Assembly (NCBI GenBank): GCA_900554705.1
Contig: USIH01000055.1
Span: 1 to 12,121 of the forward strand
From: an uncultured Eubacteriales bacterium
GTDB taxonomy: Bacteria; Bacillota; Clostridia; Oscillospirales; Oscillospiraceae
Direction of reading: 5' to 3'
DNA length: 12,121 nt
Within the stretch, counting starts at the first letter, position 1, and every line of letters begins with the position of its first letter. The notes below the pieces were generated by a model that saw only the letters and a list, made by a program, of their open reading frames with translations, was not told the origin of the DNA and made no database searches. A program made the position numbers and the translations under genes. Of the stretch, positions 1 to 6,765 are shown in pieces.

Positions 1-573
1 CCGGCGGGCGCGGCGCTGCAACGGGCGGCGGAGTACCTGAAGGCGACCGCACCGGAGTTCTATCTGGAGCTGCAAAGCGCGGACACGCACTGCGTGCTGT
101 CCGAATCGACGTGGCGCAACGAGTTCATGCAGTGCGAGGGCGTCAAGCCGATCTACTGCACGGGTACGCCGCCCGAGCTGCCCTGGGTCAAGCTCGTCGC
201 GTGCAGCACGTGCGGCGGCCCGACCGACGCGGTCACGCCGGAGGAGCACGCGCGCATCGCGGCGCTGATGGAGCGGGTGCAGGCCTTCTGCGGCGATGCG
301 TGCTATGTGACGCGCTCGCTTCCCCGCGTGGTCGAGATCGGCAGGTCAGGCGTTGACAAGGGAAAGGCGGCGCGCGCAATGGCGGCGGAGCTGAACCGTC
401 CCGTGCTTGCCTGCGCAGGCGACGGGCTGAACGACCTGTCGATGCTTTTGGAGGCGGATCTTGCCTTTATCCCGCGTGACTGCGACCCCGCGCTGCGCGG
501 ACGCGGCTTCATTGAGGTCGCCTCCTGCGACGAGGGCTGCATCGCCGACGCCCTCTCGCGTCTGATGGCGTGA
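1..573 (+). CDS. Cof-type HAD-superfamily phosphatase, 5' end outside window
   Basis: The reading frame is open from base 1 to the TGA at 571-573, so 190 residues of the C-terminal part are visible and the N-terminus, with the nucleophile Asp motif, lies upstream. Two hallmarks of the Cof/type IIB HAD family are seen: the motif III lysine region GVDKGKAAR (about residues 116-124 of the visible part) and the motif IV box GDGLNDLSML that holds the Mg2+-binding aspartates. Family members dephosphorylate small phosphorylated metabolites such as sugar phosphates or flavin precursors in the cytoplasm; the substrate cannot be read from sequence. A GTG at 94 could be mistaken for a start, but the coding sequence in front of it (PAGAALQRAAEYLK and on) is continuous with the domain, so I treat the gene as running in from the left. 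No gene follows it; a repeat element and terminators come next. Confidence 0.88.
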   Translation, partial: PAGAALQRAAEYLKATAPEFYLELQSADTHCVLSESTWRNEFMQCEGVKPIYCTGTPPELPWVKLVACSTCGGPTDAVTPEEHARIAALMERVQAFCGDACYVTRSLPRVVEIGRSGVDKGKAARAMAAELNRPVLACAGDGLNDLSMLLEADLAFIPRDCDPALRGRGFIEVASCDEGCIADALSRLMA

Positions 574-617
574 GCGCCGCAGCGCGGCGCATGATGAAAC
601 TGTAAGCACAGCGCACA

Positions 618-788
618 CCCCAAAGCCTCCCCTGTGTAAGGGGAGGTGGCAAAAATCGAAGATTTTTGCCGGAGGGGTTGTCAAAGCCGCCACATTCATC
701 CATGCCTTCTCCAATACGGAACTGCCAGCAGGCAACCCCTCAGTTTCGCTATCGCTCAACAGCTCCCCTTACACAGGGGAGCCTTGGG
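618..788. repeat. MITE-like palindromic element with ~28-bp terminal inverted repeats
   Basis: The left end (about 618-646) and the right end (about 761-788) are near-perfect inverted copies of each other: CCTCCCCTGTGTAAGGGGAGG on the left faces CTCCCCTTACACAGGGGAG on the right. Each end is itself a small hairpin (CTCCCC-TGTGTAA-GGGGAG). Inside are a second inverted pair (GAGGGGTTG at 672-680, CAACCCCTC at 733-741) and a perfect 9-bp stem with a 3-nt loop at 649-669 (GCAAAAATC-GAA-GATTTTTGC). No convincing protein is encoded. The arrangement matches a family of short non-coding repeats I know from gut clostridia such as Faecalibacterium relatives, usually between genes. It could be a non-autonomous transposon remnant or a structured RNA/attenuator; I favour the first. 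No clear target-site duplication was found. Confidence 0.72.
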
Positions 789-819
789 TGCAGACGAAAG
801 CAACGACACTGGATGCAGC

Positions 820-848
820 AAAAGCGCTCTCGTCTGAGGGCGCTTTTT
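820..848 (+). terminator. Intrinsic terminator downstream of the HAD gene
   Basis: AAAGCGCTC (821-829) pairs with GGGCGCTTT (838-846) around an 8-nt loop, with one G-U pair, and a T-run follows. An A-run precedes it, so it could work on both strands. It lies about 250 bases beyond the HAD stop, with the repeat element in between, and would stop read-through from that gene. Confidence 0.7.
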
Positions 849-888
849 ACCCGCCTCGCCGAAAGGCGCGGCACACAGAGAAAGGAAA

Positions 889-925
889 TGCGCGGGAGGA
901 TCGGGGATCCTCCCGCGCGGTTTTT
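889..925. terminator. Strong terminator hairpin, probably bidirectional
   Basis: GCGCGGGAGGATC (890-902) pairs perfectly with GATCCTCCCGCGC (906-918) around a GGG loop. On the plus strand it is followed by GGTTTTT. On the minus strand it lies just beyond the stop of the lipoprotein gene and is followed by a looser T-rich stretch (ATTTCCTTTCTC). It separates the convergent HAD and lipoprotein genes and probably ends the queT-lipoprotein transcript. Confidence 0.8.
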
Positions 926-928
926 CAT

Positions 929-1501
929 TTAGGGGACAAGGTAGAACGCAAGCTGCAAGGTCGTGTCGTTGAGCTGGGTGAGCATGGCGTAGCTGCCGTG
1001 TGCATCCGACCAGGTCTGCGTATTTCCCGCCGCCGACGCGCCGTAACGCCCGTCCATCACGGCGCACCATTCGCCGCGCACCGTGTCAAGGTTTTCCTGC
1101 GCCGTGTAGGTGCAGGACACGCGCACATAGTCCGGCTGGAAGCTGAACTGCACCTGCGTGAAGAACAGGCCGTCGGGCAGGGTGACATCGTTGTAGGCAT
1201 AGACGGTCGTGCCGTTGCTCTCAAAGCTAAAGTCCGGCGCGCGTCCCTCCGCCGCTTCCATATCCTCCACGGTCGAGGTACCGCTGAGGGAGCGGTAGGC
1301 GATGCCGCTTTCCGTCGCGGGCGGCTCCTCGGACACTTCGGTCGCGGGCGGCTGCGTCGGCTGCGCGGGCGAGAGCGGTTCGGACGGCGCTTCGCTCTGC
1401 GTCACGGTCTGCGAAGCGGACGGTCCGGAGGGCGTCTTTTTCTTCGAGCAGGCCGCGAGAAGCAGGCTCAGGCAGAGCAGGGCAAGCAAAATTCGTTTCA
1501 T
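929..1501 (-). CDS. Secreted lipoprotein of unknown function
   Basis: The protein has 190 residues. The N-terminus MKRILLALLCLSLLLAACS is a lipoprotein signal with lipobox LAAC, so the lipidated cysteine is C18 and the mature protein should be anchored on the outer face of the membrane. A Ser/Pro/Glu/Thr-rich low-complexity linker (about residues 19-66) is followed by a compact domain of about 120 residues, rich in alternating hydrophobic residues that suggest beta strands (FTQVQFSFQPDYVRVSCTYTA, 114-134). I do not recognise that domain. The ATG at 1501 is set by AAAGGAGG at 1510-1517. It starts 17 bases after queT, so both genes probably share the queT promoter and leader. A role tied to queuosine-precursor uptake is possible, but only the position supports it. 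Longer upstream starts in this frame overlap queT and lack a signal peptide. Confidence 0.82.
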   Translation of the reverse strand: MKRILLALLCLSLLLAACSKKKTPSGPSASQTVTQSEAPSEPLSPAQPTQPPATEVSEEPPATESGIAYRSLSGTSTVEDMEAAEGRAPDFSFESNGTTVYAYNDVTLPDGLFFTQVQFSFQPDYVRVSCTYTAQENLDTVRGEWCAVMDGRYGASAAGNTQTWSDAHGSYAMLTQLNDTTLQLAFYLVP

Positions 1502-1518
1502 TTTCGGTTCCTCCTTTG

Positions 1519-2022
1519 TTAGGAAAACAGGCGTCGATCCAGTCCGCGTGCGCGCAGCGCAAAGTAGAGCGCCAGCCCAAGCGTCAGCATCACGCCCGCC
1601 TCTCCGACGGCAACATAGAGCATATTGAGCCACAGCGGCAGCTCCGGAATGTAGATCGTCAGCTCGCAGCCGACCAAAACCGCGTTGAAGGCGACCGGCA
1701 TCAGCAGCGCGGGAAGCGGCAGGCGCAGGACGCGCACATGACGCAGCCGATAGGCGAAGATCGCGGCAAGCAGCGTCGCCACCGTGCCGACAAACCAGTC
1801 CAGCGGCAGCGCGCCGGCGTTCGTCAGGTTGAAGATCAGGCAGCCGAGGCTCAGGCCGAAGATCGCGTCCGGCGTGAAGAGCGCGAGGACGCACAGCGCC
1901 TCGGCGGCGCGGAACTGGATGGCGTTGGAGGCACTGCCGGGGAAGAGCAGATCCTGCCCCACGGTGAGCAGAACGTAGAGCGCGGCGATCACCGCCGCAC
2001 GCGTGATGGATCGGGTATTCAT
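1519..2022 (-). CDS. queT: QueT-family queuosine-precursor transporter (ECF S component)
   Basis: The product has 167 residues and is almost entirely hydrophobic, with about five to six membrane spans. Family-typical features are NAIQFRAAEAL (33-43) after the first span and the C-terminal YIPELPLWLNMLYVAVGEAGVM (124-145). QueT proteins are substrate-binding S components of energy-coupling factor transporters that import preQ0, preQ1 or queuine for tRNA queuosine; the shared EcfA/A'/T module would be encoded elsewhere. The ATG at 2022 follows GGAG by 8 bases, and this Shine-Dalgarno lies inside a predicted riboswitch. No queuosine-synthesis gene is nearby, which fits a salvage strategy. A small lipoprotein gene follows after 17 bases. 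Confident in the family; which precursor is carried is unknown. Confidence 0.88.
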   Translation of the reverse strand: MNTRSITRAAVIAALYVLLTVGQDLLFPGSASNAIQFRAAEALCVLALFTPDAIFGLSLGCLIFNLTNAGALPLDWFVGTVATLLAAIFAYRLRHVRVLRLPLPALLMPVAFNAVLVGCELTIYIPELPLWLNMLYVAVGEAGVMLTLGLALYFALRARGLDRRLFS

Positions 2023-2030
2023 GTTTTCAT

Positions 2031-2072
2031 CTCCATAGTTTTGTTTATCGACAGGATGGTTTCGAACTGTCG
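2031..2072 (-). promoter_or_regulatory. Candidate preQ1 riboswitch in the queT leader
   Basis: Reading the minus strand, CGACAG (2072-2067) and CUGUCG (2054-2049) form a perfect 6-bp stem enclosing a 12-nt loop, UUCGAAACCAUC. An A-rich tail, AUAAACAAAAC, comes next, then UAUGGAG. Loop CCAU (plus 2056-2059) can pair with AUGG (plus 2033-2036) to make an H-type pseudoknot covering part of the GGAG Shine-Dalgarno (2031-2034). A small hairpin pseudoknot with an A-rich strand next to the ribosome-binding site is how translational preQ1 aptamers work, and the gene is queT. The predicted transcript start (about 2075) leaves a leader of just this size. The loop does not match the preQ1-I consensus well. 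Class III is the other preQ1 class linked to queT in ruminococci, but I cannot assign the class by eye. Confidence 0.62.
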
Positions 2073-2081
2073 TTTCCTTAT

Positions 2082-2110
2082 ATTCTACACGATGCGGGCG
2101 CTTTCGTCAA
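2082..2110 (-). promoter_or_regulatory. Sigma-A-type promoter of queT
   Basis: On the minus strand TTGACG (2110-2105) is followed after exactly 17 bases by TAGAAT (2087-2082). This predicts a transcript start near 2075 and a leader of about 53 bases that consists almost entirely of the riboswitch candidate. Confidence 0.75.
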
Positions 2111-2117
2111 GCAATAC

Positions 2118-2147
2118 TTGCGCCGAACGGCTGCCGCATGCTATAAT
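2118..2147 (+). promoter_or_regulatory. Extended -10 promoter of ung
   Basis: TATAAT at 2142-2147 is preceded by TG at 2139-2140 (extended -10), with TTGCGC at 2118-2123 as a weak -35 at 18 bases. Transcription would start about 2154, leaving a very short leader that consists mostly of the AAAAAGGAGG ribosome-binding site. It diverges from the queT promoter, with the two -35 boxes less than 10 bases apart. Confidence 0.7.
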
Positions 2148-2168
2148 CGGGAAAAAGGAGGCGATCCT

Positions 2169-2831
2169 ATGCCGTCATGGCAGACGCTTTTACAGGACGA
2201 GTTCGCATCCCCCTACTATGCCGCGCTGACGCGCCGCGTCGCGCAGGCGCGCGCGCAGAGCACGATCTATCCGGAGGCGGGGCGGGAGCTGTATACCCTT
2301 ACGCTGACGCCGCCGGGGAAGGTTCGCGTCGTGATCCTCGGGCAGGATCCTTACCATGAGCCGCAGCAGGCCTTCGGCCTTGCCTTCGCCGTGCAGCGCG
2401 GCACGCCCCTGCCGCCGTCGCTGCGAAACATCTATCGAGAGCTTGCGGACGATCTGCACTGCCCGCTGCCGGAGAGCGGCGACCTTACGCCGTGGGCGCG
2501 GCAGGGCGTGCTGCTGCTCAACACGGTGCTGACCGTGGAGCGCGGCAAAGCCAACAGCCACGCCGCGTGGGGCTGGCAGCGCTTCACCGACGCGGTGATC
2601 GCGGCGACGAACACGTTAGCGCAGCCGATCGTCTTTCTGCTCTGGGGCGCGCAGGCGCAAAAGAAAGCGGCGCTCGTGAAAACACAAGCGCCGCGGCTGC
2701 TTCTGTGCGCGCCGCACCCCAGCCCGCTGTCCGTCTATCGCGGGTTTTACGGCAGCAAGCCCTTCTCGCGCACGAACGAATTTCTGCGCGAAAACGGGCA
2801 GGCGCCGATCGACTGGGCGTCCGGTCTATAG
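2169..2831 (+). CDS. ung: Uracil-DNA glycosylase (family 1)
   Basis: The product has 220 residues, normal for family 1 UDG. It removes uracil from DNA and starts base-excision repair in the cytoplasm. The signature blocks are present: water-activating GQDPYH at 58-63 (Asp60), the uracil-stacking Phe in GLAFAV (70-75), LLLNTVLTV with the uracil-contacting Asn118, and the minor-groove loop HPSPLS at 183-188 with catalytic His183 and intercalating Leu187. The ATG at 2169 is chosen because AAAAAGGAGG (2153-2162) sits at proper spacing and the promoter -10 box lies just upstream; an in-frame extension to 2118 would start inside the promoter. It is transcribed alone. Its stop overlaps the end of the convergent TatD gene by 6 bases with no terminator between them, so the two 3' ends are transcriptionally entangled. 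Confidence 0.96.
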   Translation: MPSWQTLLQDEFASPYYAALTRRVAQARAQSTIYPEAGRELYTLTLTPPGKVRVVILGQDPYHEPQQAFGLAFAVQRGTPLPPSLRNIYRELADDLHCPLPESGDLTPWARQGVLLLNTVLTVERGKANSHAAWGWQRFTDAVIAATNTLAQPIVFLLWGAQAQKKAALVKTQAPRLLLCAPHPSPLSVYRGFYGSKPFSRTNEFLRENGQAPIDWASGL

Positions 2832-3602
2832 CGCCGATCCGTCGGCAATGCCGTACAGGCGGCAGGCGTTTTCCGTCGTGCGCAGCCCGACCTCCTCGGG
2901 GCTGAGCCCCTTGATCTGCGCGATCTTTGCCGCGATGAGCGGGAGGTAACGGCTGTCGTTGCGTTTTCCGCGATACGGCTCCGGCGCCATATAGGGACAA
3001 TCCGTCTCGATGAGGATGCGCTCCATGGGCAGCGCCTGCACCGCCTCGACGGCGCGGCGTGCGTTTTTGAAGGTCACGACGCCGGTAAAGCCGATATACC
3101 AGCCGCGCTCGACCAGCCACAGCGCCATCTCGGGCGAGCCGGAGAAGCAGTGGAAGACGCCGCGCGCCTGCGGGTTGCGCCGCACGATGTCCATCGCATC
3201 GCCGTGCGCCTCGCGCTCATGGACGATCACCGGAAGGTCGAGCGCCTGCGCAAGGGCAAGCTGCTCCTCGAAGGCGTTGATCTGCCGCGCACGCGGCACA
3301 TCCTCGTGGTAGTAGTCCAGACCGATCTCTCCGATTGCCCGAACGCACGGCTCCTGCGCAAGCGCCCGGTAACGGTCGAGCAGCGCGCCGTCCACCGCGG
3401 CGGCATCGTCCGGATGACTGCCGACGGAGGCGTAGATCCACGCGTGCTGTCGGGCAAGCGCGACGGAGCGCTCGGAGGAGGCGAGGTCAGAGCCGACATT
3501 CATCACAAGCCGCACGCCGGCGGCTCTGATCTGCGCGAAGACATCTTCCCGATCCGGATCGAAGCACCGCTCGTCCAGATGCGCGTGCGAATCAAAATAC
3601 AT
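2826..3602 (-). CDS. tatD: TatD-family metal-dependent deoxyribonuclease
   Basis: The product has 258 residues, full length for TatD-family hydrolases, which are two-metal TIM-barrel enzymes with 3'-5' exonuclease or AP-endonuclease-like activity on DNA. Metal ligands are visible in order: SHAHLD (His6, His8), GEIGLDYY (Glu92), VIVHERE (His128), FHCFSG (His151) and ETDCPY (Asp201). The ATG at 3602 overlaps the TAA of the upstream ATPase gene (TAATG) and follows AAGGAGG, so translation is probably coupled to that gene. It is the last gene of the ymdB-nuclease operon. In many Bacillota tatD (yabD) lies near metG and rnmV; placing it after a YhaO/YhaN pair is less usual and points to a nuclease role shared with these partners. 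Confidence 0.94.
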   Translation of the reverse strand: MYFDSHAHLDERCFDPDREDVFAQIRAAGVRLVMNVGSDLASSERSVALARQHAWIYASVGSHPDDAAAVDGALLDRYRALAQEPCVRAIGEIGLDYYHEDVPRARQINAFEEQLALAQALDLPVIVHEREAHGDAMDIVRRNPQARGVFHCFSGSPEMALWLVERGWYIGFTGVVTFKNARRAVEAVQALPMERILIETDCPYMAPEPYRGKRNDSRYLPLIAAKIAQIKGLSPEEVGLRTTENACRLYGIADGSAL

Positions 3603-5707
3603 TACGGTTCCTCCTTCAGCGGGCGGCAGGTAAAGAGCAGAACCTGCCGCTTTTGTGCGCGCAGCAGCGCAAGCGCCGCCGCGGTGCGCGCGTCGTCAAA
3701 ATTCACCAGCGCGTCGTCGAGTACCATGGGAACATCCGGCGCGAGCAGCAGCTCGACCATGGAGAGCCGCAGCGCCAGATACATCTGATCCGCTGCGCCG
3801 CAGCTCATCGCGGCGACCGGCCGGATCCCGTCGCTCTCGCGCAGAGACAGACGCATATCCTTGGCCAGCAGCACCCGATCGTACTTCCCGCACGTCAGCC
3901 GATGCAGCAGCTTCCCCGCAAGCGCCGTGACCTGCGGCGAAAAGCGGGAACGCAGCGCCTCATCCGCCTGCCGCAGCACGTCCGCGGCAAGGTCGATGGC
4001 GGCGCATTTTTTCTGCGCGTCCTCCTGCGCCGCCTTGACCTGCTCCAGCTGCGCCTCCAGCGCGACCGCGTCGCCGTGGGCGCGGATCTCGCCCTGCATT
4101 CGGGCAAGGCGCGTGGTCAGCTCCGAAAGGCGCTGCTGCGCGGCGCGATGCGCATAGCCGAGCTTCGCCTCGTCCAGCGCGAGCGCCTGCTCGTCGGCCG
4201 GCGCCTCCTCCTTGGGAAGGAGCGCCTGCCACTGCGCGACCTGACTGCGCAGCGTCTCGAGCTGACGCAGCTGCGCGTCGTAGTCCGCACGGGCGCGCAG
4301 CGCCGCCTTGAGCGCCTCCTCATCGCCCCCGAAGGGGCGCGCGCAGACGGCGTCATAGGCCGCCTTGCGCGCTTCCACCGCCGCGAAAAGCTGCTGCCGC
4401 TGCGCGGCGACGGTTTGTTTTTTCGTCTCATATTCCCGTGTCGCCCGCAACCAGTCCGCAGCCCGCTGCGAAAGCTCCTCCGCCGAGGCGACGCGATAGC
4501 GCTGCGCGATCTGCTGCGCCTGCGCCTGCCGCCGCTGCGCCTGCGTGCGCCGCTTGAGATAGCGCGTCAGGACGACGCCGCCGAGCGCCAGCCCCGCCGC
4601 AAGCAGCAGCGCAAGGATCGGGCGGAAGAAGAAGCCCGCGACGCCGCCGACCGCCAGCAGCGCGGCGCTCAGCAGTCCTGCCCACGGCACGGGCGGCGCG
4701 GACGGCACGTCTCGAAGCGCCTCCACGTCGCTGCGCACGTCGCCGTCCTGCGAAAAGCCGGCAGGGATCGGCGGCGGCTCCGGCAGCGGCGGACAGAGCG
4801 CCGCCTCCATCTGCGCCGTGTGCCATTCGTTCTTGGTTCGTTCCAGCTCGTGCGCAAGGGCGCGCAGCTCGTCTTCGGGCGGCAGCTCCTTCAGCTCCGC
4901 CGCGCGGCGGCTGCACTGCGCCTCTTCCTGCGCCAGCTTTTCCTTCAGCTCCGCAAAACCGGCGTGCTGCCGCGCCACCTTGGCGCGGCGGATGCGCTCG
5001 ACGAGCGCCGACAGGCGCGCCTCCTCGCCGCGCGCCTCCTCACAGGAGGCGGACAGGTGCAGCGCCTCGTCCTGAAGCGCGTGCAGCTGCGTCAGCGTGC
5101 GCTCTAACGTGTCCGCCTGCGCCTTGAGCTCGGGCAGACGCCCCGCGCGTCCGGCCAGACGGTTTTTCTTCTTGCGCAGCTCGCTCTCCAGCTCAAGGTA
5201 AGAGCGTCCCTCCTCGCCGGTCGTGATGAGCGCGCCGAGCCGGAGGTCGAGCGCGCTGTCCTTCGTCACGGTCAGGCCGAGCTGACGGACGAATGCCGTT
5301 CGCTCAAATACGGATCGCTCCACACCGCAGAGCACCCGTCCGCAGTTTTCCGCCGTCAGCTCGCGCACGGGCAGGCCGCTCTGCGTCTCAAAGGCGCGGA
5401 ACTCCTCCATCACGCCCTGCTTTCCGGAGGTACGCAGGACGGTAATGTGTCTTCCGTTCCAAAGCAGCTCCATTTCGCCGCGCATGGGACTTCCGTCCCA
5501 CGGCCGGTAGCGCTCCTTGACAGGTAAATAATCATTTTGCGCGCTGGCGCGCTCCGACGTGTCCACGCCGTAGAGCATGGCAAGCAGGAACGCGCTCCAC
5601 GTGGACTTTCCCGCCTCGTTCGGCAGGCACAGAATGTTCAGCCCTTCGGTAAAGGTGCGGGTCTCGTGGAGCTTTCCGAAGTTTGCCGTCAGCTTCAAAA
5701 GGATCAC
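3602..5707 (-). CDS. YhaN/SbcC-like coiled-coil AAA ATPase
   Basis: The product has 701 residues with SMC/Rad50-like split architecture: Walker A PNEAGKST (29-36), a long Ala/Glu/Gln/Arg-rich coiled coil (about 170-300 and 385-580), then the ABC signature MSCGAADQMYLALRL (634-648) and Walker B VPMVLDDALVNFDD (659-672). Instead of a zinc hook, the middle holds two adjacent hydrophobic stretches (about 343-361 and 363-382) after a Pro-rich linker, as in YhaN-type proteins. This suggests a membrane-attached or hydrophobic hinge. It is shorter than B. subtilis YhaN (over 900 residues). The start is GTG at 5707, preceded by GGGAGGTGG and overlapping the upstream nuclease stop as GTGA. It likely forms an ATP-driven complex with that Mre11-type nuclease for DNA-end or recombination processing; the substrate is not known from sequence. 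Confidence 0.88.
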   Translation of the reverse strand: MILLKLTANFGKLHETRTFTEGLNILCLPNEAGKSTWSAFLLAMLYGVDTSERASAQNDYLPVKERYRPWDGSPMRGEMELLWNGRHITVLRTSGKQGVMEEFRAFETQSGLPVRELTAENCGRVLCGVERSVFERTAFVRQLGLTVTKDSALDLRLGALITTGEEGRSYLELESELRKKKNRLAGRAGRLPELKAQADTLERTLTQLHALQDEALHLSASCEEARGEEARLSALVERIRRAKVARQHAGFAELKEKLAQEEAQCSRRAAELKELPPEDELRALAHELERTKNEWHTAQMEAALCPPLPEPPPIPAGFSQDGDVRSDVEALRDVPSAPPVPWAGLLSAALLAVGGVAGFFFRPILALLLAAGLALGGVVLTRYLKRRTQAQRRQAQAQQIAQRYRVASAEELSQRAADWLRATREYETKKQTVAAQRQQLFAAVEARKAAYDAVCARPFGGDEEALKAALRARADYDAQLRQLETLRSQVAQWQALLPKEEAPADEQALALDEAKLGYAHRAAQQRLSELTTRLARMQGEIRAHGDAVALEAQLEQVKAAQEDAQKKCAAIDLAADVLRQADEALRSRFSPQVTALAGKLLHRLTCGKYDRVLLAKDMRLSLRESDGIRPVAAMSCGAADQMYLALRLSMVELLLAPDVPMVLDDALVNFDDARTAAALALLRAQKRQVLLFTCRPLKEEP

Positions 5708-6765
5708 AGCGCCACCTCCCGTCCGTCCATCAGGTCGGAAAGCAGGCGGGCGGCAAGCACCGCCGTCCGGCGCTGCTCCGGCTCCTGCGCGCCGTCGAAG
5801 CGCTCCTTGAGCAGCTCCAGCGCGCGGCCGCGCAGCGTATCTTCACCGGCGCAGTCCCAAAGGCTGCGGCGCGGCGTCGTCCGGTCGCGGATCGTGAGCC
5901 GATAGCAGCGGTCCTTCAGCCGCTCCTCCAACTGCGCAGTATCGACCCCGTCGCTCTCGCCTGTCAGGATCACGCGGATGCAGCCCGCATCCTCCGGCAG
6001 CGCGGCAAGGACGGACGCGGCCGGATCGTCCCCCGCCTCCACGGTCAGCACCTCGTAGGTGCGCACCGGAAGGGGCAAAAACTCCGTCGTAACGCCGCGC
6101 TCGCTCACCTCGGCGCGGATCGCGCCCTTCTTTCCGCACTCGTCAAAGCCGCGCCCCATCAGGCAGCCCGCCTGCACGCAGGTCGTCTTGCCGAAGGCGG
6201 CGACGCTGCGCTTGTGGATGTGCCCCAGCGCAAGGTAGTCCAGCCCGGAGGCGGCGACCTGTTCGGGCGTGATGGGGTCGTAGATCGAGCCGTTTGTCAG
6301 GTCGCCGTGCAGCGTCATCAGATTGATCGTGTCGGGATCGGCGACGCGGAAGCCCTCGAGCAGCGCGGGCGATCGGGGCGCGGTGAAGCCCGCGCCGTAG
6401 ACATCGCACGCGGCAAGGCGCACGCGCTCGATCTCTCCGGAGCGGAAAATATGGACATTCGACCCGAACTCCTCCGTGAAATAGGGGGAGCCGGGCGCAA
6501 GGTAATCGTGGTTCCCGGGCGAGACGAACACCGGACAGCGGACGGCGGCGAAAAACGCCTTGAGCGCCTCGAGCGAATCGCGATAAATTCGTGCGCTGTC
6601 AAACAGGTCGCCCGTCAGCAGCACCAGGTCGCACCCCTCGGCATAGGACGCAAGCGCTTCGAGCGCGACGCGCTGCTCGGCGCGGCTCTGCGCCGCCTGC
6701 TCCGGCGTGAGGGCGGAAAAGCTCGAATCCAGATGGAAATCGCCCGCCTGCAATACTCTAATCAT
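5704..6765 (-). CDS. YhaO/SbcD/Mre11-like metallophosphoesterase nuclease
   Basis: The product has 353 residues. All phosphoesterase motifs are present: GDFHLD (8-13), TGDLFD (51-56), PGNHDY (84-89), LHGD (152-155) and GHIH (181-184), which bind two Mn2+ ions in Mre11-type nucleases. The C-terminal 120 residues are a less conserved cap, expected to dock onto the partner ATPase. The ATG at 6765 is chosen because the protein then begins directly with the first beta strand (MIRVLQAGDFH); the open frame reaches back to 6813, but the extra 16 residues lie within ymdB and lack family sequence. It overlaps ymdB by 8 bases and the ATPase by 4, so the operon is translationally coupled. The pairing is that of YhaO with YhaN in Bacillus, or SbcD with SbcC more generally. 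Confidence 0.9.
   Translation of the reverse strand: MIRVLQAGDFHLDSSFSALTPEQAAQSRAEQRVALEALASYAEGCDLVLLTGDLFDSARIYRDSLEALKAFFAAVRCPVFVSPGNHDYLAPGSPYFTEEFGSNVHIFRSGEIERVRLAACDVYGAGFTAPRSPALLEGFRVADPDTINLMTLHGDLTNGSIYDPITPEQVAASGLDYLALGHIHKRSVAAFGKTTCVQAGCLMGRGFDECGKKGAIRAEVSERGVTTEFLPLPVRTYEVLTVEAGDDPAASVLAALPEDAGCIRVILTGESDGVDTAQLEERLKDRCYRLTIRDRTTPRRSLWDCAGEDTLRGRALELLKERFDGAQEPEQRRTAVLAARLLSDLMDGREVAL

Noticed and set aside
646..932. Small open frames inside the repeat element and terminators
   Set aside because: They translate inverted repeats and hairpins; no ribosome-binding site or conserved sequence.
788..1522. Plus-strand frame opposite the lipoprotein
   Set aside because: The minus frame has a signal peptide, lipobox, ribosome-binding site and terminator; the plus frame has none of these.
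3653..5107. Long Arg/Leu/Gln-rich open frame on the plus strand opposite the YhaN-like gene
   Set aside because: It is antisense to a clear ATPase with catalytic motifs; its composition is the usual mirror of GC-rich coding DNA, with no domain or ribosome-binding site.
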